Position numbers and translations under genes: made by a program | Assembly (NCBI GenBank): GCA_002307275.1 | Contig: DBTX01000007.1 | Location: 11,806 to 75,805 of the forward strand | Direction of reading: 5' to 3' | Origin: Hungateiclostridiaceae bacterium UBA1305 | Lineage (GTDB): Bacteria > Bacillota > Clostridia > Acetivibrionales > DTU013 | Length of the DNA: 64,000 bases | Shown: piece by piece, positions 15,816 to 24,178 of the stretch | How positions within the stretch are numbered: the first letter of the stretch is position 1 | How the letters are laid out: every line of letters begins with the position of its first letter | Notes under the pieces: generated by a model | What the model saw: the letters and a program-made list of their open reading frames with translations, nothing else | Told to the model about the DNA's origin: nothing | Database searches by the model: none

Positions 15816-18206
15816 TCATTCCCTCAGCTGTGCTCCCAGCTTTTGTGCCAGCGCCTTGACGATCTCGCCCATGGCCTTGCCTACATCCTCATCCGTCAAA
15901 GTCCTGTCTGAGGCTCTGAAGATAATGGAGTATGCAACGCTCTTTTTGCCCTCCGGCACCTGCTTGCCCTTGTACACATCAAACAGCTTTATTTCTTCAA
16001 GGATCTTCCCTGCTTTCGATGCAATAAGCCGTTCGATCTGTCTGACAAGCACATTGTCATCCACCAGCATGGCAATATCCCTTGTAACTGCGGGGAACTT
16101 GGGCAGTGGTTTGTATTCGGGCTTTATCTGTGCACCGGCTATCAGTGGCTCAATGTCGATCATGCCAACATAATTCCTCTGTGCAGCTCCGAATTTTTGT
16201 GCGGCAACGGGATGGACTTCTCCGACAATACCGCATTCCCTGCCGCCTATCAATATCTTTGCGGTCCTGCCGGGATGGAAGGATGGATTATCCGTAACAG
16301 GTTCATATTCGTATTTTTTTATTCCCAGTGCTGTCAGAAGTTCGTCGATGACACCGGTCACTTCATAAAAATCCACATTGCCGAACATGCCGATCGTCAA
16401 TACAGGTTTTTCGTCCGGAAGCTCGGTCAGGGGCGTCTGTTTAGCGGTGTATACATGCGAGACCTCAAAGAGTCTGGCTTCCTCCACCCTTCTGTTGTAA
16501 TTGGTTGCCAGCACCTCAAGCATATCCGGCAGTGTAGTTGTCCTCATTATGCTGAAATCCTCACCCAACGGGTTTGCAATCACGATGGCGTTTCTAAGCG
16601 CACTTTCAGGTGGTAGATTGATCATGTCAAATACCTTCGGGCTGGTGAAGGAGTAAGTATATATCTCGGAAAGACCACAGGAGAGCATTGTATTGCGGAT
16701 GAGCAGCTCGATCCTCTGTTTCCAGTTCCTGCCGCCTACAGTAGCTGCCCTGCCTTCCAGCAATGTTGCTTTTATATTATTATAGCCATAAAATCTTGCG
16801 ACCTCTTCCGCCAGATCCGCCTCACACTCCAGATCAGGCCTGAAGGTTGGTGCTGTGACTGTGCCGGCGGCATCATTTACCTCGATCTCCAGCGGCCTGA
16901 ATATCTCTTTCATCCTGCTGGTGGTTATCTCTGTGCCAAGAAGCGCATTTATTCTATCCGGTTTGAATGGTATCGTTTTTTTGACTGCTTTTACGGGGTA
17001 GCAATCGATAATCCCCTTGCAGACAGTACCTGCGCCAAGCTGCTCGATCAACTGAGCGGCTCTGTTCACTGCATCAACGGTATTCTCGGGATCAAGTCCC
17101 TTTTCGAAACGTCCTGAGGCTTCAGTCCTCATTCCAAGCTTCTTTGCAGTCAATCTGACAGACATACCGTTGAAGGTGGCCGATTCCAGCAGTATGGTCT
17201 TTGTATCCGGCAATATTTCGCTGTTTGCTCCGCCCATGACGCCTGCGACCGCAACTGCCCTGTCCTCATCCGCGATTACCAGCATGGAAGCTTCCAGTTC
17301 TCTGTCCTGTCCGTCGAGTGTTTGCATTTTCTCTCTGGTTGCAGCACTTCTGACAATTATTTTGTGCCCTTTAAGATATTCCAGATCAAATGCATGCATC
17401 GGTTGGCCAAGTTCAATCATTACATAGTTTGTGATATCTACAATATTATTGATCGGTCTGACTCCGGCTGCCTTAAGGCGCTCCTTCATCCAACGCGGTG
17501 AGGGCTCAATCCTGACGTCCTTTACGATCCTTGCCGAATAACGTGAGCAAAGCTCGGGTGCTTTTATCTCGACAGAAGCCAAACCCATTATGGAATCACC
17601 TAGCTCTGCGACATTGATTTCAGGCTTTTTGAACGGCACACCGAAGGTCGCTGCGGATTCTCTGGCAAGGCCTGCAATACTGAAGCAATCCGGTCTGTTG
17701 GAGGTGATTTCAAATTCTATTACGGTTTCGTTCAAGCCAAGGTATTCCTTAATATCCATGCCGGGCTCGGGGTCGCCCTCCAATATAAATATGCCGTCTT
17801 CGATCGCATTCGGGAATTCTTCCTTTGTCACTTTTAGCTCGGAAATGGAGCACATCATACCACAGGACTCCACGCCGCGAAGCTTGCCGCGCTTGATCTT
17901 CTTCCCCCCAGGCAGGCTTGAACCGTCCAGCGCCACGGGAATCAAATCCCCGAGCTTGATGTTTGTCGCTCCGGTGACGATTTGAATCGTCTCACTGCCC
18001 ACATCCACCAGTGTCACCTGCAGGCGGTCCGCATCGGGGTGCTTCTCAATTGCTGTAATCCTGCCGACTACTACTTTATCTATCTCTTCTCCCAGTATCT
18101 CGATACCCTCGACCTTCGAGCCTGACATCGTCATCGCATCGGCATAATCCTTCGGGGTTGCTTTTATATCCGTAAAGTCCTTCAACCACTTTAACGGTAA
18201 TTTCAT
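15816..18206 (-). CDS. pheT: Phenylalanyl-tRNA synthetase beta subunit
   Basis: 796 residues, full length for the bacterial long form. Domains in order: N-terminal B1/tRNA-binding OB fold (residues 40-150, VVVGRITAIEKHPDADRLQV), B3/B4 editing domain (about 210-380, RPINNIVDITNYVMIELGQP then MHAFDL), B5 (about 400-475), the catalytic-like core, and the C-terminal ferredoxin-like anticodon-binding domain (about 700-796, FPAVTRDIAMLVDD). It forms the alpha2beta2 enzyme with PheS that charges tRNA-Phe. It lies 55 bases downstream of pheS and shares its T-box-controlled transcript. A 15-base tandem repeat follows the stop codon. Confidence 0.97.
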   Translation of the reverse strand: MKLPLKWLKDFTDIKATPKDYADAMTMSGSKVEGIEILGEEIDKVVVGRITAIEKHPDADRLQVTLVDVGSETIQIVTGATNIKLGDLIPVALDGSSLPGGKKIKRGKLRGVESCGMMCSISELKVTKEEFPNAIEDGIFILEGDPEPGMDIKEYLGLNETVIEFEITSNRPDCFSIAGLARESAATFGVPFKKPEINVAELGDSIMGLASVEIKAPELCSRYSARIVKDVRIEPSPRWMKERLKAAGVRPINNIVDITNYVMIELGQPMHAFDLEYLKGHKIIVRSAATREKMQTLDGQDRELEASMLVIADEDRAVAVAGVMGGANSEILPDTKTILLESATFNGMSVRLTAKKLGMRTEASGRFEKGLDPENTVDAVNRAAQLIEQLGAGTVCKGIIDCYPVKAVKKTIPFKPDRINALLGTEITTSRMKEIFRPLEIEVNDAAGTVTAPTFRPDLECEADLAEEVARFYGYNNIKATLLEGRAATVGGRNWKQRIELLIRNTMLSCGLSEIYTYSFTSPKVFDMINLPPESALRNAIVIANPLGEDFSIMRTTTLPDMLEVLATNYNRRVEEARLFEVSHVYTAKQTPLTELPDEKPVLTIGMFGNVDFYEVTGVIDELLTALGIKKYEYEPVTDNPSFHPGRTAKILIGGRECGIVGEVHPVAAQKFGAAQRNYVGMIDIEPLIAGAQIKPEYKPLPKFPAVTRDIAMLVDDNVLVRQIERLIASKAGKILEEIKLFDVYKGKQVPEGKKSVAYSIIFRASDRTLTDEDVGKAMGEIVKALAQKLGAQLRE

Positions 18207-18261
18207 TTTACATTTCTCCCTTCTTCTGCCTTTCTATACCTGTACCTATATCTGTACCTGA

Positions 18262-19281
18262 TTAAAACTGCTTCAGGAAGCGTACGTCATTTTCATACAA
18301 AAGCCTGAGATCATCTATATTGAACCTGCCCATTGCCGTTCTTTCAGCACCAAGACCAAAAGCAAATCCGCTGTAGACCGTTGAGTCAATTCCGCAGGTA
18401 TCAAGAACCTTGGGATGTACCATACCCGCGCCGAGTATTTCGATCCAGCCTTCATTTTTACAAACCCTGCAGCCTTTCCCGCCACAGGTCCAGCAGGATA
18501 CGTCAACCTCTGCACTCGGCTCGGTGAACGGGAAATGGTGAGGTCTCAGCCTGATTTTTGTATTTTCTCCGAACAGACTTTTTGCAAACAACTGCAGCGT
18601 ACCGATCAGGTCACCCATCGTCACACCGCAGTCAACAACAAGAACCTCTACCTGGTTAAATATCGGTGAATGTGTTGCGTCAACGGCATCCGACCGGTAA
18701 ACCCTGCCCGGACAGATAATCTTGATCGGCGGCTTCTTTTGCTCCATGACCCTGATCTGTACAGGTGAGGTCTGCGTCCTGAGCAGTATTTTATCATTGA
18801 TATAGAAGGTGTCCTGCGTATCTCTGGCCGGATGTCCGGCAGGAATGTTCAACGCCTCGAAGTTATAATAATCCAGCTCGATTTCAGGGCCTTCCGCTAT
18901 CTCATAGCCCATCGATATGAAAACATCCTTGATTTCGTCAAGCACGATGCTAAGCGGATGCTTTTTCCCGATCATTCTCCTTTTGCCCGGTATGGTTACG
19001 TCGATGGCTTCCGTGACCAGTTTCAGTTCCTGCTCCCTATTCTGCAGCTCTCTGACGGCCTCTTCGAGTTTTCCTTCAACGAAACTCCTGACCTCATTGG
19101 CAAGCTGTCCAATTACCGGTCTTTCTTCTGCAGTCAACGCACCCATACCTCTTAGTACGGCGGTCAGTTCACCCTTTTTCCCAAGAAATTGCAGACGGAC
19201 ATTTTCCAAATCCGCCAACGACTTCACTTCGGATAACCTTTTTACTACTTCCAGCTTTATGTTGTTCAACTGGTCTCTCAT
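18262..19281 (-). CDS. pheS: Phenylalanyl-tRNA synthetase alpha subunit
   Basis: 339 residues from the ATG at 19281, which has GGGAGG upstream; a longer open frame reaching 19464 runs into the T-box terminator and is not used. The N-terminal coiled-coil (RDQLNNIKLEVVKRLSEVKS) binds tRNA. The class II motifs are present: motif 1/2 region GHPARDTQDTFY and LLRTQTSPVQIRVME, FNQVEVLVVD, and the C-terminal motif 3 FGLGAERTAMGRFNIDDLRL. A CWTCGGKGCRVCKNEGW stretch gives four cysteines that may bind zinc, as in several Firmicute PheS. pheT follows in the same operon. Confidence 0.97.
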   Translation of the reverse strand: MRDQLNNIKLEVVKRLSEVKSLADLENVRLQFLGKKGELTAVLRGMGALTAEERPVIGQLANEVRSFVEGKLEEAVRELQNREQELKLVTEAIDVTIPGKRRMIGKKHPLSIVLDEIKDVFISMGYEIAEGPEIELDYYNFEALNIPAGHPARDTQDTFYINDKILLRTQTSPVQIRVMEQKKPPIKIICPGRVYRSDAVDATHSPIFNQVEVLVVDCGVTMGDLIGTLQLFAKSLFGENTKIRLRPHHFPFTEPSAEVDVSCWTCGGKGCRVCKNEGWIEILGAGMVHPKVLDTCGIDSTVYSGFAFGLGAERTAMGRFNIDDLRLLYENDVRFLKQF

Positions 19282-19349
19282 CCCGCTACCTCCCTTATTT
19301 CTCGAAATCACCACAATTGCTTTAAAAATAGCTGTAACGACTTGTAAAA

Positions 19350-19802
19350 TGCCCATAAAAAAAACCTGCATCCCCACAACAGGGACGAAGGTCAACTCCG
19401 CGGTACCACCCAAATTCCCGCTGCATAAAAGCGGGCTCTTGAATACAACTCTTGTGTCATGCAACCATAACAGTGCCGACTCGTTTCATTGTACCCTGTA
19501 TGTTAACGGCCAGGTGCCGGCATCTCCTACTTTCAAACCCTTCCGCCCCTCTTTCCTTTCCAGATCAGATTAATCAGGATGTATGGGCGAGCAGTTGACT
19601 TTAGTCAACGATCAGCCTCAGGAAGGACATCACGGTTCTCTTTTTCAGGATGCAGCTCCGGAGGGAACTTCACCGGTTTGTTCATTGGAGATGCTTTCAG
19701 CCGCAGGCAGCTCCTCTCTTTAAAGACCGTTCCGGTTACTTTCCTCTTTCATCGCTATTATTTGTAAAATTAATTTTCGTATGGTCTAAGCTGTTTTTAT
19801 TT
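19350..19802 (-). promoter_or_regulatory. T-box riboswitch (Phe) of pheST
   Basis: The minus strand upstream of pheS carries the T-box signature (GGGTGGTACCGCGG at about 19400-19413). A terminator hairpin (CGTCCC...GGGATG followed by eight T) is close to the pheS start, and a Stem I-like part is upstream. A TTC codon (19666-19668) stands in the expected specifier context GTGAAGTTCCC, matching phenylalanine. Uncharged tRNA-Phe would base-pair with both sites and stabilise the antiterminator. The exact boundaries are approximate. Confidence 0.9.
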
Positions 19803-19808
19803 CATAAT

Positions 19809-19838
19809 ATTATACCACGAGTATGGTAATATATACAA
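19809..19838 (-). promoter_or_regulatory. Sigma-A-type promoter of the pheST T-box transcript
   Basis: Minus-strand TTGTAT (19833-19838) and TATAAT (19809-19814) are 18 bases apart, with TGG just before the -10. Transcription would begin just before the T-box. Confidence 0.65.
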
Positions 19839-19861
19839 TACATTTTTTTGCTGAAGTTGCG

Positions 19862-19898
19862 GTATAAAAAGTATAAAAGTATAAAAGTATAAAAGTAT
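19862..19898. repeat. 8-base tandem repeat GTATAAAA
   Basis: Four units of GTATAAAA (the first with one extra A) and a partial fifth. A simple sequence repeat in the gap between two minus-strand genes; no function is evident. Confidence 0.8.
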
Positions 19899-19939
19899 GC
19901 GCAATATTTTACAAAGTTGAACAAAAGAATTTGCTCGCT

Positions 19940-20326
19940 TTATTCCGATAAATTAATAGACTTCGCATATTCCTGCACCTGCTCAAGCTGCGGCAGTTTT
20001 TCAATACTGTCACATTGCGCGTCTAAAATGATAAGTGCAAGGATCTCCATGATTTGCTCATTGCTTAGTTTTACTTTCTTTGCTTTAATCAGCTTGTAAA
20101 CAGCAGTTAGGTTTTGATCCTTCAGGTAACTTTTTTTTCCCTCTATAAAAGCAATCATAATGTCGATCTGATAAAGTTTTTTACTGAAAATCTGAAAAAG
20201 CAGGTCTTTTACTTTTTGCTTATGCTGCTCTCCAAACGGGAAAATTGCTTTTTCAAATTCCGCAATTTCTTCGTTAATCTGCTCTTTACTTTTACCAAAA
20301 TCGCCTGTAAACATCTTAAAATCCAT
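19940..20326 (-). CDS. Hypothetical helical protein
   Basis: I do not recognise this gene. AGGAGG lies 7 bases before the ATG at 20326, giving 128 residues that look helical and soluble (FGKSKEQINEEIAEFEKAIF, KKLYQIDIMIAFIEGKKSYL, NEQIMEILALIILDAQ). The frame is open further upstream to 20539, and the part from an ATG at 20422 (MVKVIVKENLKLPPRWVTFL) also looks protein-like. A 160-residue form, or an upstream gene fused in frame, is therefore possible. It stands alone between the pheS leader and a divergent deaminase gene. Confidence 0.5.
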   Translation of the reverse strand: MDFKMFTGDFGKSKEQINEEIAEFEKAIFPFGEQHKQKVKDLLFQIFSKKLYQIDIMIAFIEGKKSYLKDQNLTAVYKLIKAKKVKLSNEQIMEILALIILDAQCDSIEKLPQLEQVQEYAKSINLSE

Positions 20327-20611
20327 ATTCAGTCCTCCTACTTCCTTCATTTTCCTAAGCGCAAGAAAGGTCACCCATCTTGGCGGCAGCTTTAAGTTTT
20401 CTTTTACAATTACTTTAACCATTATATCCCACAAATTCTGTATTTGCAACCGAGCATCGAACATTTGTTCCAAATCTCTTCTATTTTTTCTATTTTTTCG
20501 TTTCCTGATATTTACATATGATATATGTTTGTATTTCATATGCCTACCGGATATAATTAAACCATGAGGGGACTGAACCCTTTCCTAAAATATATAAGGA
20601 GATTGGCTGCC

Positions 20612-21103
20612 ATGAACAAAAGGAAGGATTATATCAAGTGGGACGAGTATTTTATGGGTATTGCCCTGCTATCGGCAAAAAGAAGCAAGGACCCTTCAAC
20701 GCAAGTCGGAGCATGTATCGTCGACAGCAGGAACAACAGGATTCTAAGTGTTGGATATAACGGCTTTCCGGTCGGTTGCTCCGATGATGATTTTCCCTGG
20801 GACCGTGAAGGTGACATGCTTTGTACAAAATATCCGTATGTGGTCCACGCGGAGCTCAATGCTATTCTGAACAACAGGGGCGTCTCATTTGAAGGCAGTA
20901 AAATATATACGGCGTTATTTCCCTGCAATGAGTGTGCAAAAGCGATCATTCAATCAGGAATCAGAGAAGTGATTTATTTGAGTGACAAATATGCCGCCAC
21001 CGATATCGTAAAAGCCTCAAGGAAAATGCTCGAAAAAGCCGGTGTTACTATGAGGCAGTTAGAAACTGGTCTTGACGAAATTATAATATCCTTTAAAAAT
21101 TAA
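20612..21103 (+). CDS. dCMP deaminase family protein (ComEB-like)
   Basis: 163 residues from the ATG at 20612 with AAGGAG upstream. The zinc-dependent deaminase site is complete: HAE at residues 79-81 (His ligand and catalytic Glu) and PCNEC at 104-108 (two Cys ligands). The opening DEYFMGIALLSAKRSKDPSTQVGA-type sequence and the GYNGFP motif are typical of deoxycytidylate deaminases, which make dUMP for thymidylate synthesis. ComEB, in the same family, is associated with competence operons, but no com genes lie nearby. Confidence 0.92.
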   Translation: MNKRKDYIKWDEYFMGIALLSAKRSKDPSTQVGACIVDSRNNRILSVGYNGFPVGCSDDDFPWDREGDMLCTKYPYVVHAELNAILNNRGVSFEGSKIYTALFPCNECAKAIIQSGIREVIYLSDKYAATDIVKASRKMLEKAGVTMRQLETGLDEIIISFKN

Positions 21104-21154
21104 TCTCCTGCATCCGTGTTCTGTAAGCTATATACAATGAAAAAAGAATGAATC

Positions 21155-21910
21155 TTATACGGATGCCCTTACAACAAGCATGTACGATTCAGTTTCAACG
21201 TATTGCTTCATCCTGAAATCACCAAAAAATTCAATATTGATCAATCCGGCTCTTTCCATTATGTCTCGCAGAACTGAAGAGACTAGTGGGAAGAGCTTTA
21301 TGCTGTTTAAGTATTTTTCCGCACCACCGTTTTTATCCAATTCCAATATCGTGTCAAAACTGATCAGCCCGGTTTTGACGTCAAAGTTGTAATTTCTGTG
21401 GAATTCAAGTCCCGCTTCGGGATTAATAATGGAAGGAAGGGTTGTTATACCTTTGGAGATCACCCTGTCGAAATTGATGATTTGTAACAACAGACTGCCA
21501 GATTCTTTCAGCCTCTTTTTCATTTGAAGCACTGCTGAAAATATGGTGTCCCTGCTGCCAAGATGTACAATGGAATTTCCTATGCAGAATGCGCAATCGA
21601 ATTTGTTTTCTAAAAGCATATCTGATTCCAGCTTATCCAATTCAAGCATATCCATCATCCGGGCCTTTACCGATACGCCCCCCGCAGCCGCCCGGATATT
21701 GGTCTGCCTTACCATTTCCGCATCCAGATCGGTTGCCCACATTTCATATCCTTCAAGTGCCAGTGCGACTGAATAAAGACCGACACCGCAGGCAATATCC
21801 AGGAGTCTTTTCGGAGGACTGCCTGCCGTATTTTTGATAAATTCCAGCTGCTCCTGCCCCGCCGGGAATATTTGGTCGTAATAGGGCGCAATCTGTTCAT
21901 AGAAACTCAT
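21155..21910 (-). CDS. SAM-dependent class I methyltransferase
   Basis: 251 residues from the ATG at 21910 (AAAGGA upstream). Motif I for S-adenosylmethionine is LLDIACGVGLYSVALALEG, motif II region MWATDLDAEMVRQ, and FDCAFCIGNSIVHL follows. The small N-terminal cap FYEQIAPYYDQIFPAGQ is common to small-molecule methyltransferases. Substrate unknown. No partner gene is evident; it faces the deaminase gene tail to tail. Confidence 0.87.
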   Translation of the reverse strand: MSFYEQIAPYYDQIFPAGQEQLEFIKNTAGSPPKRLLDIACGVGLYSVALALEGYEMWATDLDAEMVRQTNIRAAAGGVSVKARMMDMLELDKLESDMLLENKFDCAFCIGNSIVHLGSRDTIFSAVLQMKKRLKESGSLLLQIINFDRVISKGITTLPSIINPEAGLEFHRNYNFDVKTGLISFDTILELDKNGGAEKYLNSIKLFPLVSSVLRDIMERAGLINIEFFGDFRMKQYVETESYMLVVRASV

Positions 21911-22027
21911 GTGTAAATTCCTTTCATGAAGCTGTAAGTGCGTTTTCAAGAATAAAGGATAACAGCCCTATTAGCCATTACCCTTCTATTGGTTTTTATA
22001 CTTCACTGTATACGTCAAAAAAAGATT

Positions 22028-22462
22028 TTACTTCAAATCAGCGGTGCAATTGGGGCACTTGGTCGCTTCGATGTGAATACTTGTACGGCAATATGGACAC
22101 TCCCTGGTAGTGACAGCAGCAGGAGCCGGCTTTGGTTTCAGGCGATTGAGCTGCTTGACAGCTATGAATATCACAAAAGCGATAATCAGGAAGTCAATTA
22201 TATTAGTAATGAAAGCCCCATAATAAAGTATTGGTATCTTGTGATCTATAGCATCCTGCACCTCTGTGTACTTATTGCTCAGGATTATAAAACGCTTGGA
22301 AAAATCCACATTGCCTGTAACCAACGTAATCAACGGCATAACAATGTCGTTTACAAGCGAGGTGACGATCTTGCCGAACGCAGCGCCGATAATGACACCG
22401 ATCGCCAGGTCCATCACATTGCCTTTCATGGCAAATTCCTTGAATTCCTTGAAAAAAGACAT
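22028..22462 (-). CDS. mscL: Large-conductance mechanosensitive channel with C-terminal zinc ribbon
   Basis: 144 residues from the ATG at 22462 (GAGGG upstream). The N-terminal amphipathic helix and first pore helix are FFKEFKEFAMKGNVMDLAIG, then VIIGAAFGKIVTSLVNDIVM; the second helix is FLIIAFVIFIAVKQ, typical of MscL. MscL is a homopentamer that opens under membrane tension to release solutes during hypo-osmotic shock. Unusually, the C-terminal helix bundle is replaced or extended by CPYCRTSIHIEATKCPNC, a four-cysteine zinc ribbon. Such tails occur in some Firmicute MscL proteins; their role is not clear. Confidence 0.93.
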   Translation of the reverse strand: MSFFKEFKEFAMKGNVMDLAIGVIIGAAFGKIVTSLVNDIVMPLITLVTGNVDFSKRFIILSNKYTEVQDAIDHKIPILYYGAFITNIIDFLIIAFVIFIAVKQLNRLKPKPAPAAVTTRECPYCRTSIHIEATKCPNCTADLK

Positions 22463-22644
22463 AAATTTACCCTCTTTGCAATTTGTGTTTTTCATAAGAT
22501 CCCTTACATTATTATGATATGGCTTAATTTTACCACAATTTCCTTTATCCCGGCAAGTTTTAGCCAACCCATATTCATTTAAATTTTCAAAGGATATTCC
22601 AAGGTAGATATTGTATTATTTTAATAAAGGCAGGTGGAAAATAC

Positions 22645-23019
22645 ATGAACGAAAAAGCAATATATATGCCGGATGCAATTGAAAGAGAAAATACTGAGAA
22701 TAGCCAGATAATAGAAATAGCAAATATCTTGCTTGATACTGATCTGCGGCAGGTACATATACATGGAAAAGCAATGAGACTGACCTTAATGGAATTCGAC
22801 CTGTTGAGCCACCTGGCTGCAAACAGGAACAGAGTTATAAGCCGTAAGGAATTACTCAGGGATGTGTGGCATTTTGAAAACCTGGTGGAAACAAGAGCGA
22901 CGGATGATATGATAAAAAGACTTCGAAAGAAACTCAGATGTGCAGGCTCTCAGCTAAAAATCATTACAGTCTGGGGATACGGTTTCAAAGTAGAAGTTTC
23001 AGATAATACTAATAATTGA
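22645..23019 (+). CDS. Stand-alone OmpR-type winged-helix DNA-binding protein
   Basis: 124 residues, corresponding only to the effector domain of an OmpR/PhoB response regulator; no receiver domain precedes it. The domain runs from about residue 28: LTLMEFDLLSHLAANRNRVI, SRKELLRDVWHF, then DDMIKRLRKKLRCAGSQLKI and TVWGYGFKVEV. It is closely similar to the C-terminal domain of the response regulator at 61390-62082, so the two may have arisen from related genes and may bind related sites. The first 27 residues are a short acidic leader. AGGTGG precedes the ATG. A hairpin terminator follows. Confidence 0.85.
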   Translation: MNEKAIYMPDAIERENTENSQIIEIANILLDTDLRQVHIHGKAMRLTLMEFDLLSHLAANRNRVISRKELLRDVWHFENLVETRATDDMIKRLRKKLRCAGSQLKIITVWGYGFKVEVSDNTNN

Positions 23020-23032
23020 TATGACCATAAAA

Positions 23033-23080
23033 AAGAATCTGGACAGGCTCAAGCCATACAGTACAGGTTCTTGTTATTTT
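23033..23080 (+). terminator. Hairpin terminator after the winged-helix gene
   Basis: Arms AAGAATCTG and CAGGTTCTT (one G-T pair) enclose a loop, followed by a T-rich stretch. Confidence 0.55.
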
Positions 23081-23227
23081 ATGACTATCTGCGCAGGAAG
23101 GGTCCAGGTATTCCTCTGGCTAATTCGCGTTTAACCGTTCTGCCTATGGTAGACATTGCAGACTTTTACGCCGGGTTCAGTATTATTTTCGAACGGCGCC
23201 TGCCGAATTATAATATGGACACGCAAC

Positions 23228-24055
23228 TCAGATTTTCTGACAGCCCTCACAGTAATAAATGCTGCCGCCCATATAGCTTTCTTTCCTGATGGTGCCGCCG
23301 CATGCCGTGCAAGGCTTGTCGAGGGTGTTTTTACTAAGGCATGTCAAGTAACCGCCCGGGCAGCCGAAAAGATCCTTTTCCGTATCTCTGCCGCCCTTAA
23401 AAGCCATCTCAGCCAGTGTCTCCCTGATTGATCCAAAAAGTCTGTCCTTGTCATCCTCCTTTAGCGTATTGATCTTCCTTTTAGGATGTATCCCGGCAAT
23501 GTACAGAATATCCTGCAGCACACCGTTTCCCAATCCCGGTATGCGCTGCTCCGTTGCGAGGAACGCCTTTGCGCTGAGTTTTTGCATATCCTGGGATGAC
23601 AGCATCCCCTCGAAATATTTCTTATCAAACTGGTCTGACAGAGGCGATGGTTTCTCCTTTGCAACCCTGTAATACTTGTTGTCAAATTCACCGCCGCGGA
23701 AACACATTAAACCTCCATACATCTGTACAACCGCGCTCACAGCGGAGGAATCCTCAAACTCGATCAGCATCTGATGCTTCAGAGGCTTCTGCTCATTTTC
23801 ATTGTGGATGCGCAGGCCGACACCGTCACCAAAGAGTATTACAGCATCCTCTGCAAGTATTTCCACCATTGAGCCGATTCCATTTGCCTTCTCTATAACC
23901 TTCCCGGATAAAAGTTCATGATATTTTTGCGGATCTCCATGATACCATGCAAATTTATGTGGTGTAAATGCAGCAGTGACATTTGTAATACGTTTGCCCC
24001 GGATCGTCTCGTTCAGTTGGCTTGCCAGCGCTATGGATTCGGGTAATTCAATCAT
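23228..24055 (-). CDS. MutM/Nei-like DNA glycosylase lacking the catalytic proline
   Basis: 275 residues from the ATG at 24055 (AGAGGTG upstream). The whole fold of formamidopyrimidine-DNA glycosylases/endonuclease VIII is visible: N-terminal beta sandwich, helix-two-turn-helix (IPGLGNGVLQDILYIAGIHP) and a C-terminal zinc finger with four cysteines (CTACGG...YYCEGC). However, the protein begins MIELPES where MutM begins MPELPE, so the N-terminal proline nucleophile is isoleucine; Glu3 is kept. This variant occurs as a subfamily in Firmicutes as far as I recall. Its activity may use another amine or be limited to DNA binding. Confidence 0.82.
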   Translation of the reverse strand: MIELPESIALASQLNETIRGKRITNVTAAFTPHKFAWYHGDPQKYHELLSGKVIEKANGIGSMVEILAEDAVILFGDGVGLRIHNENEQKPLKHQMLIEFEDSSAVSAVVQMYGGLMCFRGGEFDNKYYRVAKEKPSPLSDQFDKKYFEGMLSSQDMQKLSAKAFLATEQRIPGLGNGVLQDILYIAGIHPKRKINTLKEDDKDRLFGSIRETLAEMAFKGGRDTEKDLFGCPGGYLTCLSKNTLDKPCTACGGTIRKESYMGGSIYYCEGCQKI

Positions 24056-24178
24056 ATCCGCACCTCTTTCCATCTGTTTGATACATATGCTGCTGAAAAA
24101 ATTTGTAAAAGGAATGAATTCAATTTTTGCAGCTTATATACCATCTTACTATAGCGAATACGACACCAGTATGTCATA

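Noticed and set aside
18917..19573. 218-codon plus-strand open frame
   Set aside because: Antisense to pheS and its T-box; Ser/Pro-rich shadow composition.
19862..19898. CRISPR or iteron origin
   Set aside because: Only an 8-base AT-rich simple repeat without replication gene or spacers.
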